From Acidobacteriota bacterium (GTDB lineage Bacteria; Acidobacteriota; UBA6911), in the NCBI GenBank assembly GCA_016929335.1, contig JAFGIY010000095.1, positions 1 through 43,231 of the forward strand: DNA of 43,231 nt, read 5' to 3'. The first letter of the stretch is position 1, and each line of letters starts with the position of its first letter. Under the pieces are notes generated by a model. It saw only the letters and a program-made list of their open reading frames with translations. It made no database searches and was not told the origin of the DNA. Both the position numbers and the translations under genes were made by a program. Shown here in pieces: positions 24,435 to 33,744 of the stretch.

Positions 24435-26651
24435 ATGGCGCACGTTTCGCATAAGCTTCCCAACTCGTTTCAAGGCGCCCTCGCAGGCGGAGGCGATCCG
24501 GCAACCTCTCCGCTGTATGTCTTTGGTCCCTTCCTGAAACTGATCGTTGTTGCAGGGGTCGCTCACGTTACCTTCGGCGCCAGCGTCTGGATGGTTGTTT
24601 TGACCGTCGCCGTGGTCTCTGCAATGTATCGGCGCGTTATGTACTGGGTGGTGGACGGAAGCGGCGGAAGCGGTCTGAGCGAGGAAGAGTTCGGAAGCTG
24701 GGCGGTAAAGATCAATGCGGGAATCACTTTTATTGAATACACGCTTACCTTCCTGGTCAGCATGGCAGCGCTGGTGACCTTTATTGGCGATCGCTTTCCC
24801 GTTCTGGATCAAAGCATTCTGGGGATACCGCTCCGGGCCCTGGTCGCCGTTGTGTTAAGCATACTTACGGGCTGGGCGGTGAACCTGGGGCCAAAATTTT
24901 CAGCCCGCATATTCGGTCCGGCGACACTGGCCGTGCTCCTGCTTCTATGGGCAATGGTGATTGCGACCGTGTGGAAGCTTGGGTTCCGTCTGCCCGCTCT
25001 GCATTTGGAAGCGTTTCTGCCGCCGTATCTTCATTTCACTTTCGCCGGATACACGCGCATCCTGGCCTTAATGACGGGAATTGAAATTTTTGCGAACCTG
25101 GTTGCCGCCTACAGCGGGACGGCGGTTCAAAAGAGCCGGAAAGCTTTCGGCAGTCTGTTAATCATTATGGGCACTACGGTAGCGACCATCCTGATCGTCG
25201 GTCCGGCCATACTGGATTTGTCCGATCCAACGAACCACAGTGTTTCGGTTTTCACTCAAACCATGGATCGGCTTCTGCCGCACCCGTTGCCCTACCTGGG
25301 CACCTTGATCGGCATTATTGTTTTGGGATCCGCGGCAGCCGCCAGTGCCCAGGGATTGCAGAACCTGGCCCTGGGGCTCCGATACCGCCACTACATTCCG
25401 GCGATGCTCGGCGAACGCAACAAATATGAAGTGGCGGCTATGCCCGTCTGGATCGAGGTTGCGCTGGTTTCGCTCTGTTTCCTGGTTTTGGGCACCAGAG
25501 AAGAAACCTATCTGGCCATATATGCGGCCGGAGTTTTCATTCTTCTAAGTATGACCGGCTGGGCTGCCGCCAAAAGGCTGGCCCGCGAATTGCGCACCGA
25601 TTCTCTTATCCGCCATCTGCCCTCGTTGATCGGAACAATTCTTGCAGCGGCTCTGACTACCGGCGCTACGCTCATTATTTTTGTCGAACGGTTTAAGGAA
25701 GGTGCCTGGACTTATTTGATTTTCATTCCCATCCTCTATCTTGTATTCAGCCATTTCCGCCGCAAGCAGGGTGAACCCAGGCCGCTTGAAGAGCATCTGG
25801 GCCGCTTCTTTGTCGGACAATATCTGCTTCCGTTTGAACGGAAGCAGCGGCCCGAGAACGAAGTCCAATTCCACAAAATATTGGTGCCGCTCGACGGCAC
25901 TCTTTTTGCAGAACATGCGATCGCTCCGGCCGAAGTGATCGTGCGTGTGTATAAGTCCCATATGGCGATTCTGAATGTTCAGCAGATTGGTGAGGAACAG
26001 AAGCTGCGAACCTATCTGGATCACGTTCTCTGGCAGCTGAAACAGTCGCAGATACAGGCAAGCCTGGCGGTCAGATCTGGCTCGGTGCCCGAAGAGATCA
26101 GCCGGCTTTCGAATGAGATTGGAGCCGATCTGATTGTCATGAGTACACACGGAATGCCCGGCTTTGATCGGTTTTATGCCGGCGATGTCGCCAACCGGCT
26201 GATCCGCATCCTGCGGACGCCCGTACTGCTTTTGCGCCCGACGGAGCGATGGCAGAGCCGGAATACCAAATTCCAGAAAATCCTGATTGCGCTGGACGGG
26301 TCCGAAGCGGCAGAGGAGGTGTTGCGCTATGCCCGAGCCCTGGCACGCAGTTTTAACAGCGAGATGGTGCTGCTATCCGTTCCCGAATCCGAACTCGAGC
26401 TGGCCAGAATCCGGCAGTATCTGGAAAGTGTTGCACAGGCATTGGTGGAGAGAGGATATACCGCCCGAGCTCTGGTCACGGGATCCGGAGCCGTGCGCAC
26501 CATCCTGGATGTCAGCGAATCGGAAGGCGTTGATTTGATCATGCTGAGCACTCATGGACGTGGGCGCCTGGAACGCAAGGCTTCCATCGGCAGCGTAACG
26601 GATCGCATTATTGATGCGGCTCCGTGTCCGGTTTTCCTGGCGCCGATTTGA
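24435..26651 (+). CDS. APC-type permease fused to two universal-stress domains
   Basis: A 738-residue protein; AAGGA precedes the ATG at 24435 by 8 bases. Residues about 30-445 hold roughly 11-12 transmembrane helices of the amino acid-polyamine-organocation type (early GGGDPATSPLYVFG loop, central VQKSRKAFGS). Residues 480-602 and 612-738 are two tandem UspA domains, each with the opening KILVPLDG or KILIALDGS and the ATP-loop region MSTHGMPGF or LSTHGRGR. The second has GSVTDRI at the end of the loop, close to the ATP-binding consensus; the first has GDVANRL and may not bind. Cytoplasmic Usp domains on a permease suggest nucleotide control of amino-acid uptake or efflux under stress. It lies divergent from the third channel gene. 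Confidence 0.9.
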   Translation: MAHVSHKLPNSFQGALAGGGDPATSPLYVFGPFLKLIVVAGVAHVTFGASVWMVVLTVAVVSAMYRRVMYWVVDGSGGSGLSEEEFGSWAVKINAGITFIEYTLTFLVSMAALVTFIGDRFPVLDQSILGIPLRALVAVVLSILTGWAVNLGPKFSARIFGPATLAVLLLLWAMVIATVWKLGFRLPALHLEAFLPPYLHFTFAGYTRILALMTGIEIFANLVAAYSGTAVQKSRKAFGSLLIIMGTTVATILIVGPAILDLSDPTNHSVSVFTQTMDRLLPHPLPYLGTLIGIIVLGSAAAASAQGLQNLALGLRYRHYIPAMLGERNKYEVAAMPVWIEVALVSLCFLVLGTREETYLAIYAAGVFILLSMTGWAAAKRLARELRTDSLIRHLPSLIGTILAAALTTGATLIIFVERFKEGAWTYLIFIPILYLVFSHFRRKQGEPRPLEEHLGRFFVGQYLLPFERKQRPENEVQFHKILVPLDGTLFAEHAIAPAEVIVRVYKSHMAILNVQQIGEEQKLRTYLDHVLWQLKQSQIQASLAVRSGSVPEEISRLSNEIGADLIVMSTHGMPGFDRFYAGDVANRLIRILRTPVLLLRPTERWQSRNTKFQKILIALDGSEAAEEVLRYARALARSFNSEMVLLSVPESELELARIRQYLESVAQALVERGYTARALVTGSGAVRTILDVSESEGVDLIMLSTHGRGRLERKASIGSVTDRIIDAAPCPVFLAPI

Positions 26652-27005
26652 GGGAATTGCCCCATTCATATCGGAAGGAGCGAATCCGCCCGCTGATTAT
26701 TGCGGATGATGTGCGGATCGGGCAGCCATACATTCTGCCCTGCCGCCGATTTGGGAGCCATGGCAAAACCGCGCCGCAGCCAAGACCGTCGGAGGCGAGG
26801 AATTCTCAACGACCAGGCAACCTGGGAAGAAAATGCGAGAAGCGGTGCGCCCAGGGTCCCCCAAAAGGCTGTAGCCAAGCCTGTCTATGAGCCGTTGTTT
26901 CTGAGTAACTCCAATAAATTCTGCATCCGGAGTTGATAACAGGTTCCTTCGAAAGGAGGTTCAAGCACGGCAGAAATATGATTTTCACATCCCCGGCAAT
27001 ACGAG
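26652..27005. other. Convergent intergenic region, nothing identified
   Basis: Between the permease stop and the stop of the minus-strand deacetylase gene. Short frames on both strands show no signal or motif. I do not see a strong bidirectional terminator hairpin with U-tract. Confidence 0.3.
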
Positions 27006-28757
27006 TTAGGGTTGTGCCTGGCTATAGGCTTTATAAAGGCCTTCAAAAAAATGCCTCGCGTTTAGTCCGAGATTCCTCGTATTGTATCCGCCTTCCTGAA
27101 CCACCAATATCGGAAGTCTCATGGAGCCGATCATGCGCCCCATGATTCCAAAATCCTTTGCTCTCAACGCCCAGCTTCCGGTCGGATCTCCTTTGGCGGT
27201 ATCCAAGCCCAGAGAAACGACCAGAAAGAGCGGGCGGAACAGAATGATATTCCGAAGGGCTTTCCCTAAAACGAGTTTGTACTCCAACGGCTTAATAGCC
27301 TCCGGAAGAGGATAGTTCAGGTTATAGCCAAGGCCCTTCCCCAAGCCTTTTTCATCAGCAAATCCGTTGAAATACGGGTAAGCGAATTGGGGATGCCCGT
27401 GGAGAGAAACTGTAAGAACATCGCTCCGCTCGTAGAAAATATTTTGGGTCCCATTGCCGTGATGATAGTCGATGTCCAGAATTGCGACTTTACCCCAGCG
27501 GGACAGATATTCCGCAGCTACAGCGGCTGTGTTGAAATAGCAGAAGCCTCCGAAAACGCGCTTCTCGGCATGATGTCCCGGCGGCCTGACCAGCGCATAA
27601 GCCAGCCGGCATCCTTTGGTCAGACTCTCGGCAGCTGTCAGTCCGCAGTCGACCGCGGCTTTGGCGGCGGGGAATACGGCCCCGTTGAGCGGGGTGAAAG
27701 TATCGATGGTGAAATATCCGGCTCTGAGCTCAAGATCTTCGGGCAGCCTCGTGGCGTTCCGAATCGGGAAAACGTAGGGGTAAACTGACTCATCAGAAGG
27801 CAGTGAAGCGCTCATGCGTTTTACATAGTCCACAAGCTTCGGCTCATGGACCTTTTCGATATGTTGCTCCCCGAACCGCTTTTTATCGACTACGGCAAAA
27901 AGCCCCGTAGGCTCAATCTCGCGCAGGATGGCCTGGATCCGGACAGGAGCCTCAACATAGCCGCGCTCCTTCACGTGATGAATGACATGCTCATGGTTGA
28001 CGACGAGGCGTATTTTGCGGTCCTCCGAGATTCTGGCCGGCACACGAACGGGAAATTCATTCTTGAAATAGCGGGGTTCCCGGATCCGTACGGGATCGTC
28101 CATAAAAGATGCGACGACCATATTGACGTACTCTGGAGGACAATATCTGGGGTACTTCTTTTCCAGGATGGAGCGGACGACTTTCTGGGCTGATTCGCGT
28201 TTTAATTTTATGTTTCGTCCGAGGCCGTCAAAGACGAGATAGGGTGGATTGTCATCTCCGGCTTTTACCGGAGTCTCATAGGCCGTCCCCGCGATCGGCC
28301 TGGCGCCGAAGGTTTCGTAAAACTTGAGCCGATTTATGTTCTGCTTCAGGACAGCCGGATCACGGCATAGTCCGGGATCATCCGGCAAGCATTCAAAGAA
28401 AACACCGACCACGCCGGCCTGCGATGCTTCTTCACGAACCCTTTCGTACAGCGCGCCGCCGGTTCCGCGTCCAGTCATTCCTTTCATAGCTGAAATGTAA
28501 TCAAGGAAAAAATAATTTAGATCGACATCATGGAGAACGAGAGCGAATCCCTGGACACACTTGGTCCGGATGTCGTCTGCTACAAAAAGCATGGCCAGAA
28601 AATGCCGCTTGTCGGGCTTCTTCAGCAGGTCGGGGATTTTCCGGATCTCTTCCTCGCCAACCAATGAGAACTGGGCTCGCAGAATAGAGAGCGACTGCTC
28701 GATCTGATCTCTATCGATCTGCAACGAATCATCATAAATGCGGCGAATACGAAACAT
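27006..28757 (-). CDS. GNAT acetyltransferase - class II HDAC fusion protein
   Basis: A 583-residue cytoplasmic protein from the ATG at 28757. A TTG 13 codons earlier (28796) has no better ribosome-binding site, so the exact start is uncertain. Residues 1 to about 180 form a GNAT-like domain with an acetyl-CoA loop (GMTGRGTGGALYERV near 93-107). From about 250 onward is a histone-deacetylase/acetylpolyamine amidohydrolase domain with all key residues: RPPGHH (His395-His396), zinc ligands in DIDYHHGNGT (Asp430, His432), SLGLDTAKGDP (Asp519) and catalytic Tyr in EGGYN (558). It thus joins an acetyl-writer and an acetyl-eraser. Substrates may be polyamines or a protein lysine. The neighbour on the right is tRNA-fMet on the same strand. 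Confidence 0.85.
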   Translation of the reverse strand: MFRIRRIYDDSLQIDRDQIEQSLSILRAQFSLVGEEEIRKIPDLLKKPDKRHFLAMLFVADDIRTKCVQGFALVLHDVDLNYFFLDYISAMKGMTGRGTGGALYERVREEASQAGVVGVFFECLPDDPGLCRDPAVLKQNINRLKFYETFGARPIAGTAYETPVKAGDDNPPYLVFDGLGRNIKLKRESAQKVVRSILEKKYPRYCPPEYVNMVVASFMDDPVRIREPRYFKNEFPVRVPARISEDRKIRLVVNHEHVIHHVKERGYVEAPVRIQAILREIEPTGLFAVVDKKRFGEQHIEKVHEPKLVDYVKRMSASLPSDESVYPYVFPIRNATRLPEDLELRAGYFTIDTFTPLNGAVFPAAKAAVDCGLTAAESLTKGCRLAYALVRPPGHHAEKRVFGGFCYFNTAAVAAEYLSRWGKVAILDIDYHHGNGTQNIFYERSDVLTVSLHGHPQFAYPYFNGFADEKGLGKGLGYNLNYPLPEAIKPLEYKLVLGKALRNIILFRPLFLVVSLGLDTAKGDPTGSWALRAKDFGIMGRMIGSMRLPILVVQEGGYNTRNLGLNARHFFEGLYKAYSQAQP

Positions 28758-28906
28758 GGCGAATGCATAATAGAGACAATGACTCTTCAGCGTCAAGATG
28801 GCGGAGGAACAAACCTCTGCAGTTTCGCTGCCCTCTGCCCCGAAGAGTGTTCCAGAGTTGAAAATCAGGAAAGATAAAATGGAAAGGCTCGCAGCCCTAA
28901 ACCCAA

Positions 28907-28931
28907 TAAAAAAGCCGCCTTGCGGGCGGCT
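28907..28931 (-). terminator. Intrinsic terminator after tRNA-fMet
   Basis: On the minus strand, AGCCGCC pairs with GGCGGCT (28913-28931) around a 5-base loop, followed by a run of six Ts. It lies 15 bases after the CCA end of the tRNA, so the tRNA is a monocistronic unit. Confidence 0.85.
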
Positions 28932-28945
28932 GATTTATGATGGCT

Positions 28946-29022
<77 letters not shown>

Positions 29023-29033
29023 ATAAAGGAGGA

Positions 29034-29062
29034 ATTATAGAGACCGCATGAACACGAGTCAA
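29034..29062 (-). promoter_or_regulatory. Strong sigma-70 promoter of tRNA-fMet
   Basis: On the minus strand TTGACT (29057-29062) and TATAAT (29034-29039) are separated by exactly 17 bases; the -10 ends 12 bases before the mature tRNA. This is five of six and six of six matches to consensus. Confidence 0.85.
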
Positions 29063-29143
29063 GCTAATGCTCCATAAAATCAATAGGCCGCAAAAATGTC
29101 CGACCTTACCTGAAGACTGATTCAAGCTGTCGAATTGTCCCTG

Positions 29144-29392
29144 CTAATTCTCCGCCAATCCCGCCAGTTCTAGTTCGACATGATTCAGCAACTCGTCCAG
29201 CATGCTGCGATAGCGGGGATTTCTGGCGGCTTCAATCTCCTGCAGAATTCGGGACCGCTGAAGCATTAATCCTTCTCTTTTATACCGAAGCTCAACCGGT
29301 TCCTTCCGTGATGCGTAGCCAATGCCGGATACTGCGCTGCCCGCCTCCTCGATCTGAGCCTCCACTGATTTGCTTTCCCATCCTCTCGCCAT
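29144..29392 (-). CDS. Small conserved hypothetical protein
   Basis: An 82-residue soluble, highly charged protein beginning MARGWESKSVEAQIEEA and continuing with long amphipathic helices (LMLQRSRILQEIEAARNPRYRSML). I recall similar small proteins with this start in acidobacterial genomes, but no function is known to me. AGGAAG lies about 10 bases before the ATG. It is on the same strand as and just after the GNAT gene (71 bases), with a 121-base gap to the tRNA promoter on the other side. A coiled-coil or helical-bundle protein is the structural expectation. Confidence 0.7.
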   Translation of the reverse strand: MARGWESKSVEAQIEEAGSAVSGIGYASRKEPVELRYKREGLMLQRSRILQEIEAARNPRYRSMLDELLNHVELELAGLAEN

Positions 29393-29463
29393 AAAGTTTC
29401 AACTTCCTACTGTACGAAATATATCGAACACTCCGGGACTCAAAGGCTCGAACAAAGACACGG

Positions 29464-30342
29464 CTATTTCTTTTTTGCCAGGATGTAGAAGGCGCGCAGC
29501 CGGCCATCCTGTTCTATTACCCAGAAATCGACCGCCATATAATCCTTCTTAAAATAGTGCCGGAAGACCTGACGCATCTTTCCCTGCCATTCCAAGGCTA
29601 TACCCAGATCGCGGTTTTTTATTTCCTGCAAATTATAGGGCACTTCGAATAAGAACTGGGGCGCGGTGCAATTAAGCTTGACCGGTGAACAGCTCATCAT
29701 TCCCGGCGCAACTTCCGTCAGCTGATTGATTATCTGCCGCTGCTTCAGATCCTTGCGATAATCGCGGCGCGGCGGCCCGGTTTCCAGACGGCGGGCAACC
29801 TCGGCGTCGGCCAGATTCCAATGCGTCAAGAGCCTGTCGGTCGGCAGTCCGCGGTCCAGTTGACTGGTAGTCTCACCGCAGAAGTTTTCCTCATACAAAT
29901 CGGCCCACGCTCCCAGTTTCCCGAGGGTAAAGTAGGCATTCAAAGGCTGCATCGGATCAAACGAGGAGTTAATCATGGAGATCTTGCGTTTCAAGGATTC
30001 TTTTCGCTGGGCTGCTTTCAGTTTGAAGGCTACATCGAAATTTCTATAGGCGGCCCGAACGGCGAGCATATAGGAATGCTGAACGGGCTTCCCTCCTGCT
30101 ACTCCCAGAAGGCTGAATGCAAATCCAACAAGCTCTCCCAGGCTATTATAGGCTCCCAGGATAATGCCTCCCGTGCGGCTCGCCACCAACAGCATGGGAG
30201 CGGGAACAATATCAATATCCTGACAATGCCAGACCTCCCGCTGTATATCCTCGCAAGTTTTATAATCGGTCAGGTTACGAAATGGAGCAATCGTCACCTT
30301 TATTTCGTCTTTGCGCTTTTTTCTACGAACCGCCGGAGCCAT
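29464..30342 (-). CDS. GNAT-superfamily protein (COG3375-like)
   Basis: A 292-residue protein. The ATG at 30342 has AAAGGAGG at 9 bases; the GTG at 30351 directly abuts the ribosome-binding site and is rejected. The sequence fits the COG3375 type of predicted acetyltransferase: REVWHCQDIDIVPAPMLLVASRTGG, GELVGFAFSL, HSYMLAVRAAYRN and the FDPMQPLNAYFTLGKLGA to GLPTDRLLTHW region. The Gly-rich acetyl-CoA loop is weak (YRNFDVAFKLKAAQR instead of RGxGxG), so catalytic activity is uncertain. The start lies two bases after the stop of the NamZ-like gene and its ribosome-binding site is inside that gene, so translation should be coupled. A link with amino-sugar or muropeptide recycling is inferred. 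Confidence 0.8.
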   Translation of the reverse strand: MAPAVRRKKRKDEIKVTIAPFRNLTDYKTCEDIQREVWHCQDIDIVPAPMLLVASRTGGIILGAYNSLGELVGFAFSLLGVAGGKPVQHSYMLAVRAAYRNFDVAFKLKAAQRKESLKRKISMINSSFDPMQPLNAYFTLGKLGAWADLYEENFCGETTSQLDRGLPTDRLLTHWNLADAEVARRLETGPPRRDYRKDLKQRQIINQLTEVAPGMMSCSPVKLNCTAPQFLFEVPYNLQEIKNRDLGIALEWQGKMRQVFRHYFKKDYMAVDFWVIEQDGRLRAFYILAKKK

Positions 30343-30344
30343 TA

Positions 30345-31637
30345 TTACCACCCTCCTTTACGGCTGGATTTGGAATCATATATTAGAGCTTGTCGTCGCC
30401 TGGCAAGAAACCTCTTCAAAAAAGGACTGTCATTGCGAAGCAGGTCGGACGGCGATTTTCCCTCTTTCAGCAATCTCATAACCGACGAATTCCCCAAGTA
30501 CTCTCCTATCCTATCCATTTTGAATTCGTTCGGATACAACTTATTTAATACGGACACCAGGGTGAGTCCCAGCTGAACCGAATTCAGCTTTTCCGTATCG
30601 CCGATGATCAGGCTTATTCCGCCGCATTTCACCCCCTGATGCTTGTCTGCATCAGGCGTGAAGTAGACGGGCACAAAGTGGACACCCTTCAAATCCGCTG
30701 CCCTCAGCTCGGCGACCAAACGCCTGGAATCAATCCAGGGAGCGCCGATCATCTCAAACGGGCGGTCGGTTCCCCTGCCAACAGACAGGTTAGTGCCTTC
30801 AAGGATGCAGGTCCCCGGATACAGAAGCGCCGCCGTCACAGTACGCATATTGGGCGAAGGAGCGGTCCATACCTGCCCGGTATCCCAGAAATAATGAGAC
30901 CTTCGCCAGCCTTTCATTGCAACGACATGCAATTCCGCACCGATCTTATTCTCGCTGTTGAAATAGCGCGCCAGTTCACCGATCGTCATTCCATGGCGTA
31001 TCGGAAGCGGCATATACCCGATAAAGGAGCTCCTTTCTGCCTCCAGCATCGGGCCTTCTATATGAACGCCACCGACAGGATTCGGCCTGTCCAAAACGAT
31101 AAAGGGGATGCCGGCCTTTGCCGCCTCCTCCATACAATAGGCCATTGTGGTGATATAGGTGTAAAACCGCGTTCCAACATCCTGGATATCAAAGACCAGA
31201 GCATCCACCATCTTCAGCATGTCTGCGCCCGGCCTTTTGACATCTCCATAAAGACTGTAAATGGGAAGGCCGGTGCGATCATCAACGGCAGAGTCGATCC
31301 TTGTATCCATCGTGCCGCGGATTCCATGCTCCGGGCTGAAGAGAGCGACCAGCCGGCAGGTCTTCGATTGGAATATGAGATCGATCGTCGTGGCCCCGTC
31401 GGCTGCCAATCCCGTGTGATTGGTGATCAAGCCGACACGCTTCCCCGCCAGAAGGCTGAAATTCTGTTCTCGCAATACATCGATCCCGTTAAGAACTACG
31501 GGAGTGTTTTCCGAATGCGCTATTTGAGTGGATTCCCAGAAAAGCAGCACGCAAAAAGCTGCCCCAAAGAATTTCACAGGTATGGAAAATCGTCCGGTTC
31601 GTCTTGTCGATATCTTCGTAGGCAATCCTTTGCCCAA
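30345..31637 (-). CDS. namZ: NamZ-type exo-beta-N-acetylmuramidase (DUF1343)
   Basis: A 430-residue protein if the TTG at 31637 is used; a GTG 20 codons later (31577) would begin closer to the hydrophobic signal segment (FFGAAFCVLLFW). Neither has a strong ribosome-binding site. The mature part has the DUF1343 signatures in order: GLITNHTG, SPEHGIRG, SLYG, FDIQDVGTRFYTYI, LDRPNP, then TAPSPNM and LEGTNLSVGRGTDRPFE. Members of this family (NamZ) release terminal MurNAc from peptidoglycan fragments in the periplasm. It is directly followed by the coupled GNAT gene and preceded at 248 bases by the symporter gene, all on one strand, which fits a cell-wall salvage operon. Confidence 0.88.
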   Translation of the reverse strand: MGKGLPTKISTRRTGRFSIPVKFFGAAFCVLLFWESTQIAHSENTPVVLNGIDVLREQNFSLLAGKRVGLITNHTGLAADGATTIDLIFQSKTCRLVALFSPEHGIRGTMDTRIDSAVDDRTGLPIYSLYGDVKRPGADMLKMVDALVFDIQDVGTRFYTYITTMAYCMEEAAKAGIPFIVLDRPNPVGGVHIEGPMLEAERSSFIGYMPLPIRHGMTIGELARYFNSENKIGAELHVVAMKGWRRSHYFWDTGQVWTAPSPNMRTVTAALLYPGTCILEGTNLSVGRGTDRPFEMIGAPWIDSRRLVAELRAADLKGVHFVPVYFTPDADKHQGVKCGGISLIIGDTEKLNSVQLGLTLVSVLNKLYPNEFKMDRIGEYLGNSSVMRLLKEGKSPSDLLRNDSPFLKRFLARRRQALIYDSKSSRKGGW

Positions 31638-31884
31638 TCCCAGATAAGTCTTTCTGCTCGGCCCGGAACTGCGGCCGCATGCTGTCAGCCGTCAGCTTTC
31701 AGGAGTCAGATTCCTGCCAATTGCGTCCGGCTTCAGCCATCCTGCAAATTCAAGCCTCTTCGCAAAACGCAAAATAGTTCCGGGAAAAACTCTATATGCA
31801 CCAGTTAACGGAGCGGAATTATACATCAATTCCCGAAAATCTCCTGTGGATTGAATGATTAAAATGTAAATTCATATTAAATTG

Positions 31885-33672
31885 TCAATCCGTTACGCTT
31901 TTCCATCCTCGCCGGTTCAAATCCCAGTAGATCACCCAGCCTGCCAGCATGGCGAGCGCAAGCAGCCCGATGCCGAGAGAAAAGTGGCCGAATATCAGTT
32001 TGCCGACACCGAACAGTGTCAAATATACAAGCAGGCATCCGCAGATCCAATCGAGCAGGTTGTATGCATTATCGCGCTGGATGGGAACGTCTGCAGCTTT
32101 ACGCGCAATCGGGCCCCAGAAGGAAGCACTTGGCCGGACCCGGCGATAGAAGGAAATCAACACGTCTTCCTTTTCAGGAGAAGTCGCAAACGTGGCTGCC
32201 AGCCAGATAGCAGTGGAGCATAAAACCGTAATGATGACAATCCAGGCGGATTGCCGCGGATCGTCATTGTTCAGGCCAAAATAAAACTGCAACGCAAGAG
32301 ATATCACGAAGGAAGATCCCATGGCAAAAACTTCGCTCCAGGCATTGATCCGCCACCAGAACCAGCGGAGAATCAGGACACTTCCTGTACCGGCCCCGAT
32401 CGCGATGAGGAATTTCCAGGCGCCCTCTATAGACTCAAGCCTGTACGTAACTGCGCAGGAGATAATCATAATCAATAAGGTCGTTGCCTGAGAAATGACG
32501 ACATAATGCCGTTCGTGGCGCCCGCGAACCAGAAAACGTTTGTAGAAATCATTTACCAGATAGGATGCTCCCCAGTTCAGCTGCGTTCCGATGGTGGACA
32601 TATATGCGGCAGCGAAGGCGGCGATCATCAGCCCGCGCAATGCAGCCGGAAACACCTGCGGATCGATAATGACCATGATGAAACCCGATTCCTTATCTGC
32701 AAGCGTCGGATAAAGAACAAGCGAGCAGAGCGCGGTCAAAATCCAGGGCCAGGGACGTATGGCATAGTGGGCTATATTGAACCAAAGGGTCGCCAGCAGA
32801 GAGTTTTTCTCATCCTTGGCACTCAAAATCCTCTGGGCAATATACCCTCCTCCTCCCGGTTCAGCCCCCGGATACCAGGTAGCCCACCATTGGACTGCGA
32901 GATATACAAAGAACGTGATCATAGGCATCCAGACGGAGCCGATATCCGGCGTAAATGAAAGGATCGATCCATGACCATCGCCGTCCGAAGCCCTTGCCAT
33001 GTCCAATTGCAGGAGCTTATCCTTCAGCGCTCCCATGCCGCCGACGGCATCTACGGCAAACCAGGCGAGCACGATCACCATTCCCATTTTCAAAACAAAC
33101 TGAAATAAATCCGTGACCAGCACGCCCCAGAGTCCCGATAGCGTGGAGATCATGGCGGTCAGAACCATGATGCCGAACACCAGCAGGAGAGCCTGGATTT
33201 TGGTAATCCCGAAGATGAGCATGAGGATCTTCACCATAGCCAGGTTCACCCACCCCATAATGATGCAGTTGATAGGCAGTCCCAGATACAGCGCGCGAAA
33301 GCCGCGAAGAAAGGCCGCAGGTTTTCCGCCATAGCGGATTTCGGCAAACTCGACATCGGTCAGAACGCCGGCGCGCCGCCATAAACGGGCATAGAAAAAC
33401 ACCGTCAGCATTCCGCTCATCAGCATGTTCCACCACAGCCAGTTGCCGGCAATGCCATAGCTGGCCACCAGGCCTGTTACGGCAAGCGGCGTATCGGCCG
33501 CGAAGGTGGTTGCCACCATTGAAGTGCCCGCCAGCCACCAGGATACTTTCCGTCCGCCGACGAAATAGTCTTCGGTTGATGCTGTCGCACGCTTTCTGTA
33601 ATACAGCCCGATGAGTATATTGAATAGGAAATAGGCGGCGACCGCCAGCCAGTCAATCAGAGTAAGGTGCAT
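31885..33672 (-). CDS. Sodium:solute symporter (SSF family)
   Basis: A 595-residue membrane protein. The ATG at 33672 has GGAGG five bases upstream. It has about 13-15 transmembrane helices and the SSF pattern: N-terminal DWLAVAAYFLFNILIGLYYRKR, then STEDYFVGGRKVSWWLAGTSMVAT (sodium-site region), TFAADTPLA, and a long central loop with AEPGGGGYIAQRILSAKDEKN. The family imports sugars, amino acids or vitamins with sodium. Next to a NamZ-like muramidase, an amino sugar such as MurNAc is a reasonable but unproven substrate. Its 3' end is followed by 248 bases before the muramidase, so a shared transcript is likely but not certain. Confidence 0.9.
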   Translation of the reverse strand: MHLTLIDWLAVAAYFLFNILIGLYYRKRATASTEDYFVGGRKVSWWLAGTSMVATTFAADTPLAVTGLVASYGIAGNWLWWNMLMSGMLTVFFYARLWRRAGVLTDVEFAEIRYGGKPAAFLRGFRALYLGLPINCIIMGWVNLAMVKILMLIFGITKIQALLLVFGIMVLTAMISTLSGLWGVLVTDLFQFVLKMGMVIVLAWFAVDAVGGMGALKDKLLQLDMARASDGDGHGSILSFTPDIGSVWMPMITFFVYLAVQWWATWYPGAEPGGGGYIAQRILSAKDEKNSLLATLWFNIAHYAIRPWPWILTALCSLVLYPTLADKESGFIMVIIDPQVFPAALRGLMIAAFAAAYMSTIGTQLNWGASYLVNDFYKRFLVRGRHERHYVVISQATTLLIMIISCAVTYRLESIEGAWKFLIAIGAGTGSVLILRWFWWRINAWSEVFAMGSSFVISLALQFYFGLNNDDPRQSAWIVIITVLCSTAIWLAATFATSPEKEDVLISFYRRVRPSASFWGPIARKAADVPIQRDNAYNLLDWICGCLLVYLTLFGVGKLIFGHFSLGIGLLALAMLAGWVIYWDLNRRGWKSVTD

Positions 33673-33744
33673 CACAACCTCCACGAATTATCGCCGTTGG
33701 TGGAACAGAATCCGGCAAGCTCTGTCGCTATTGTCGCTAGCATC

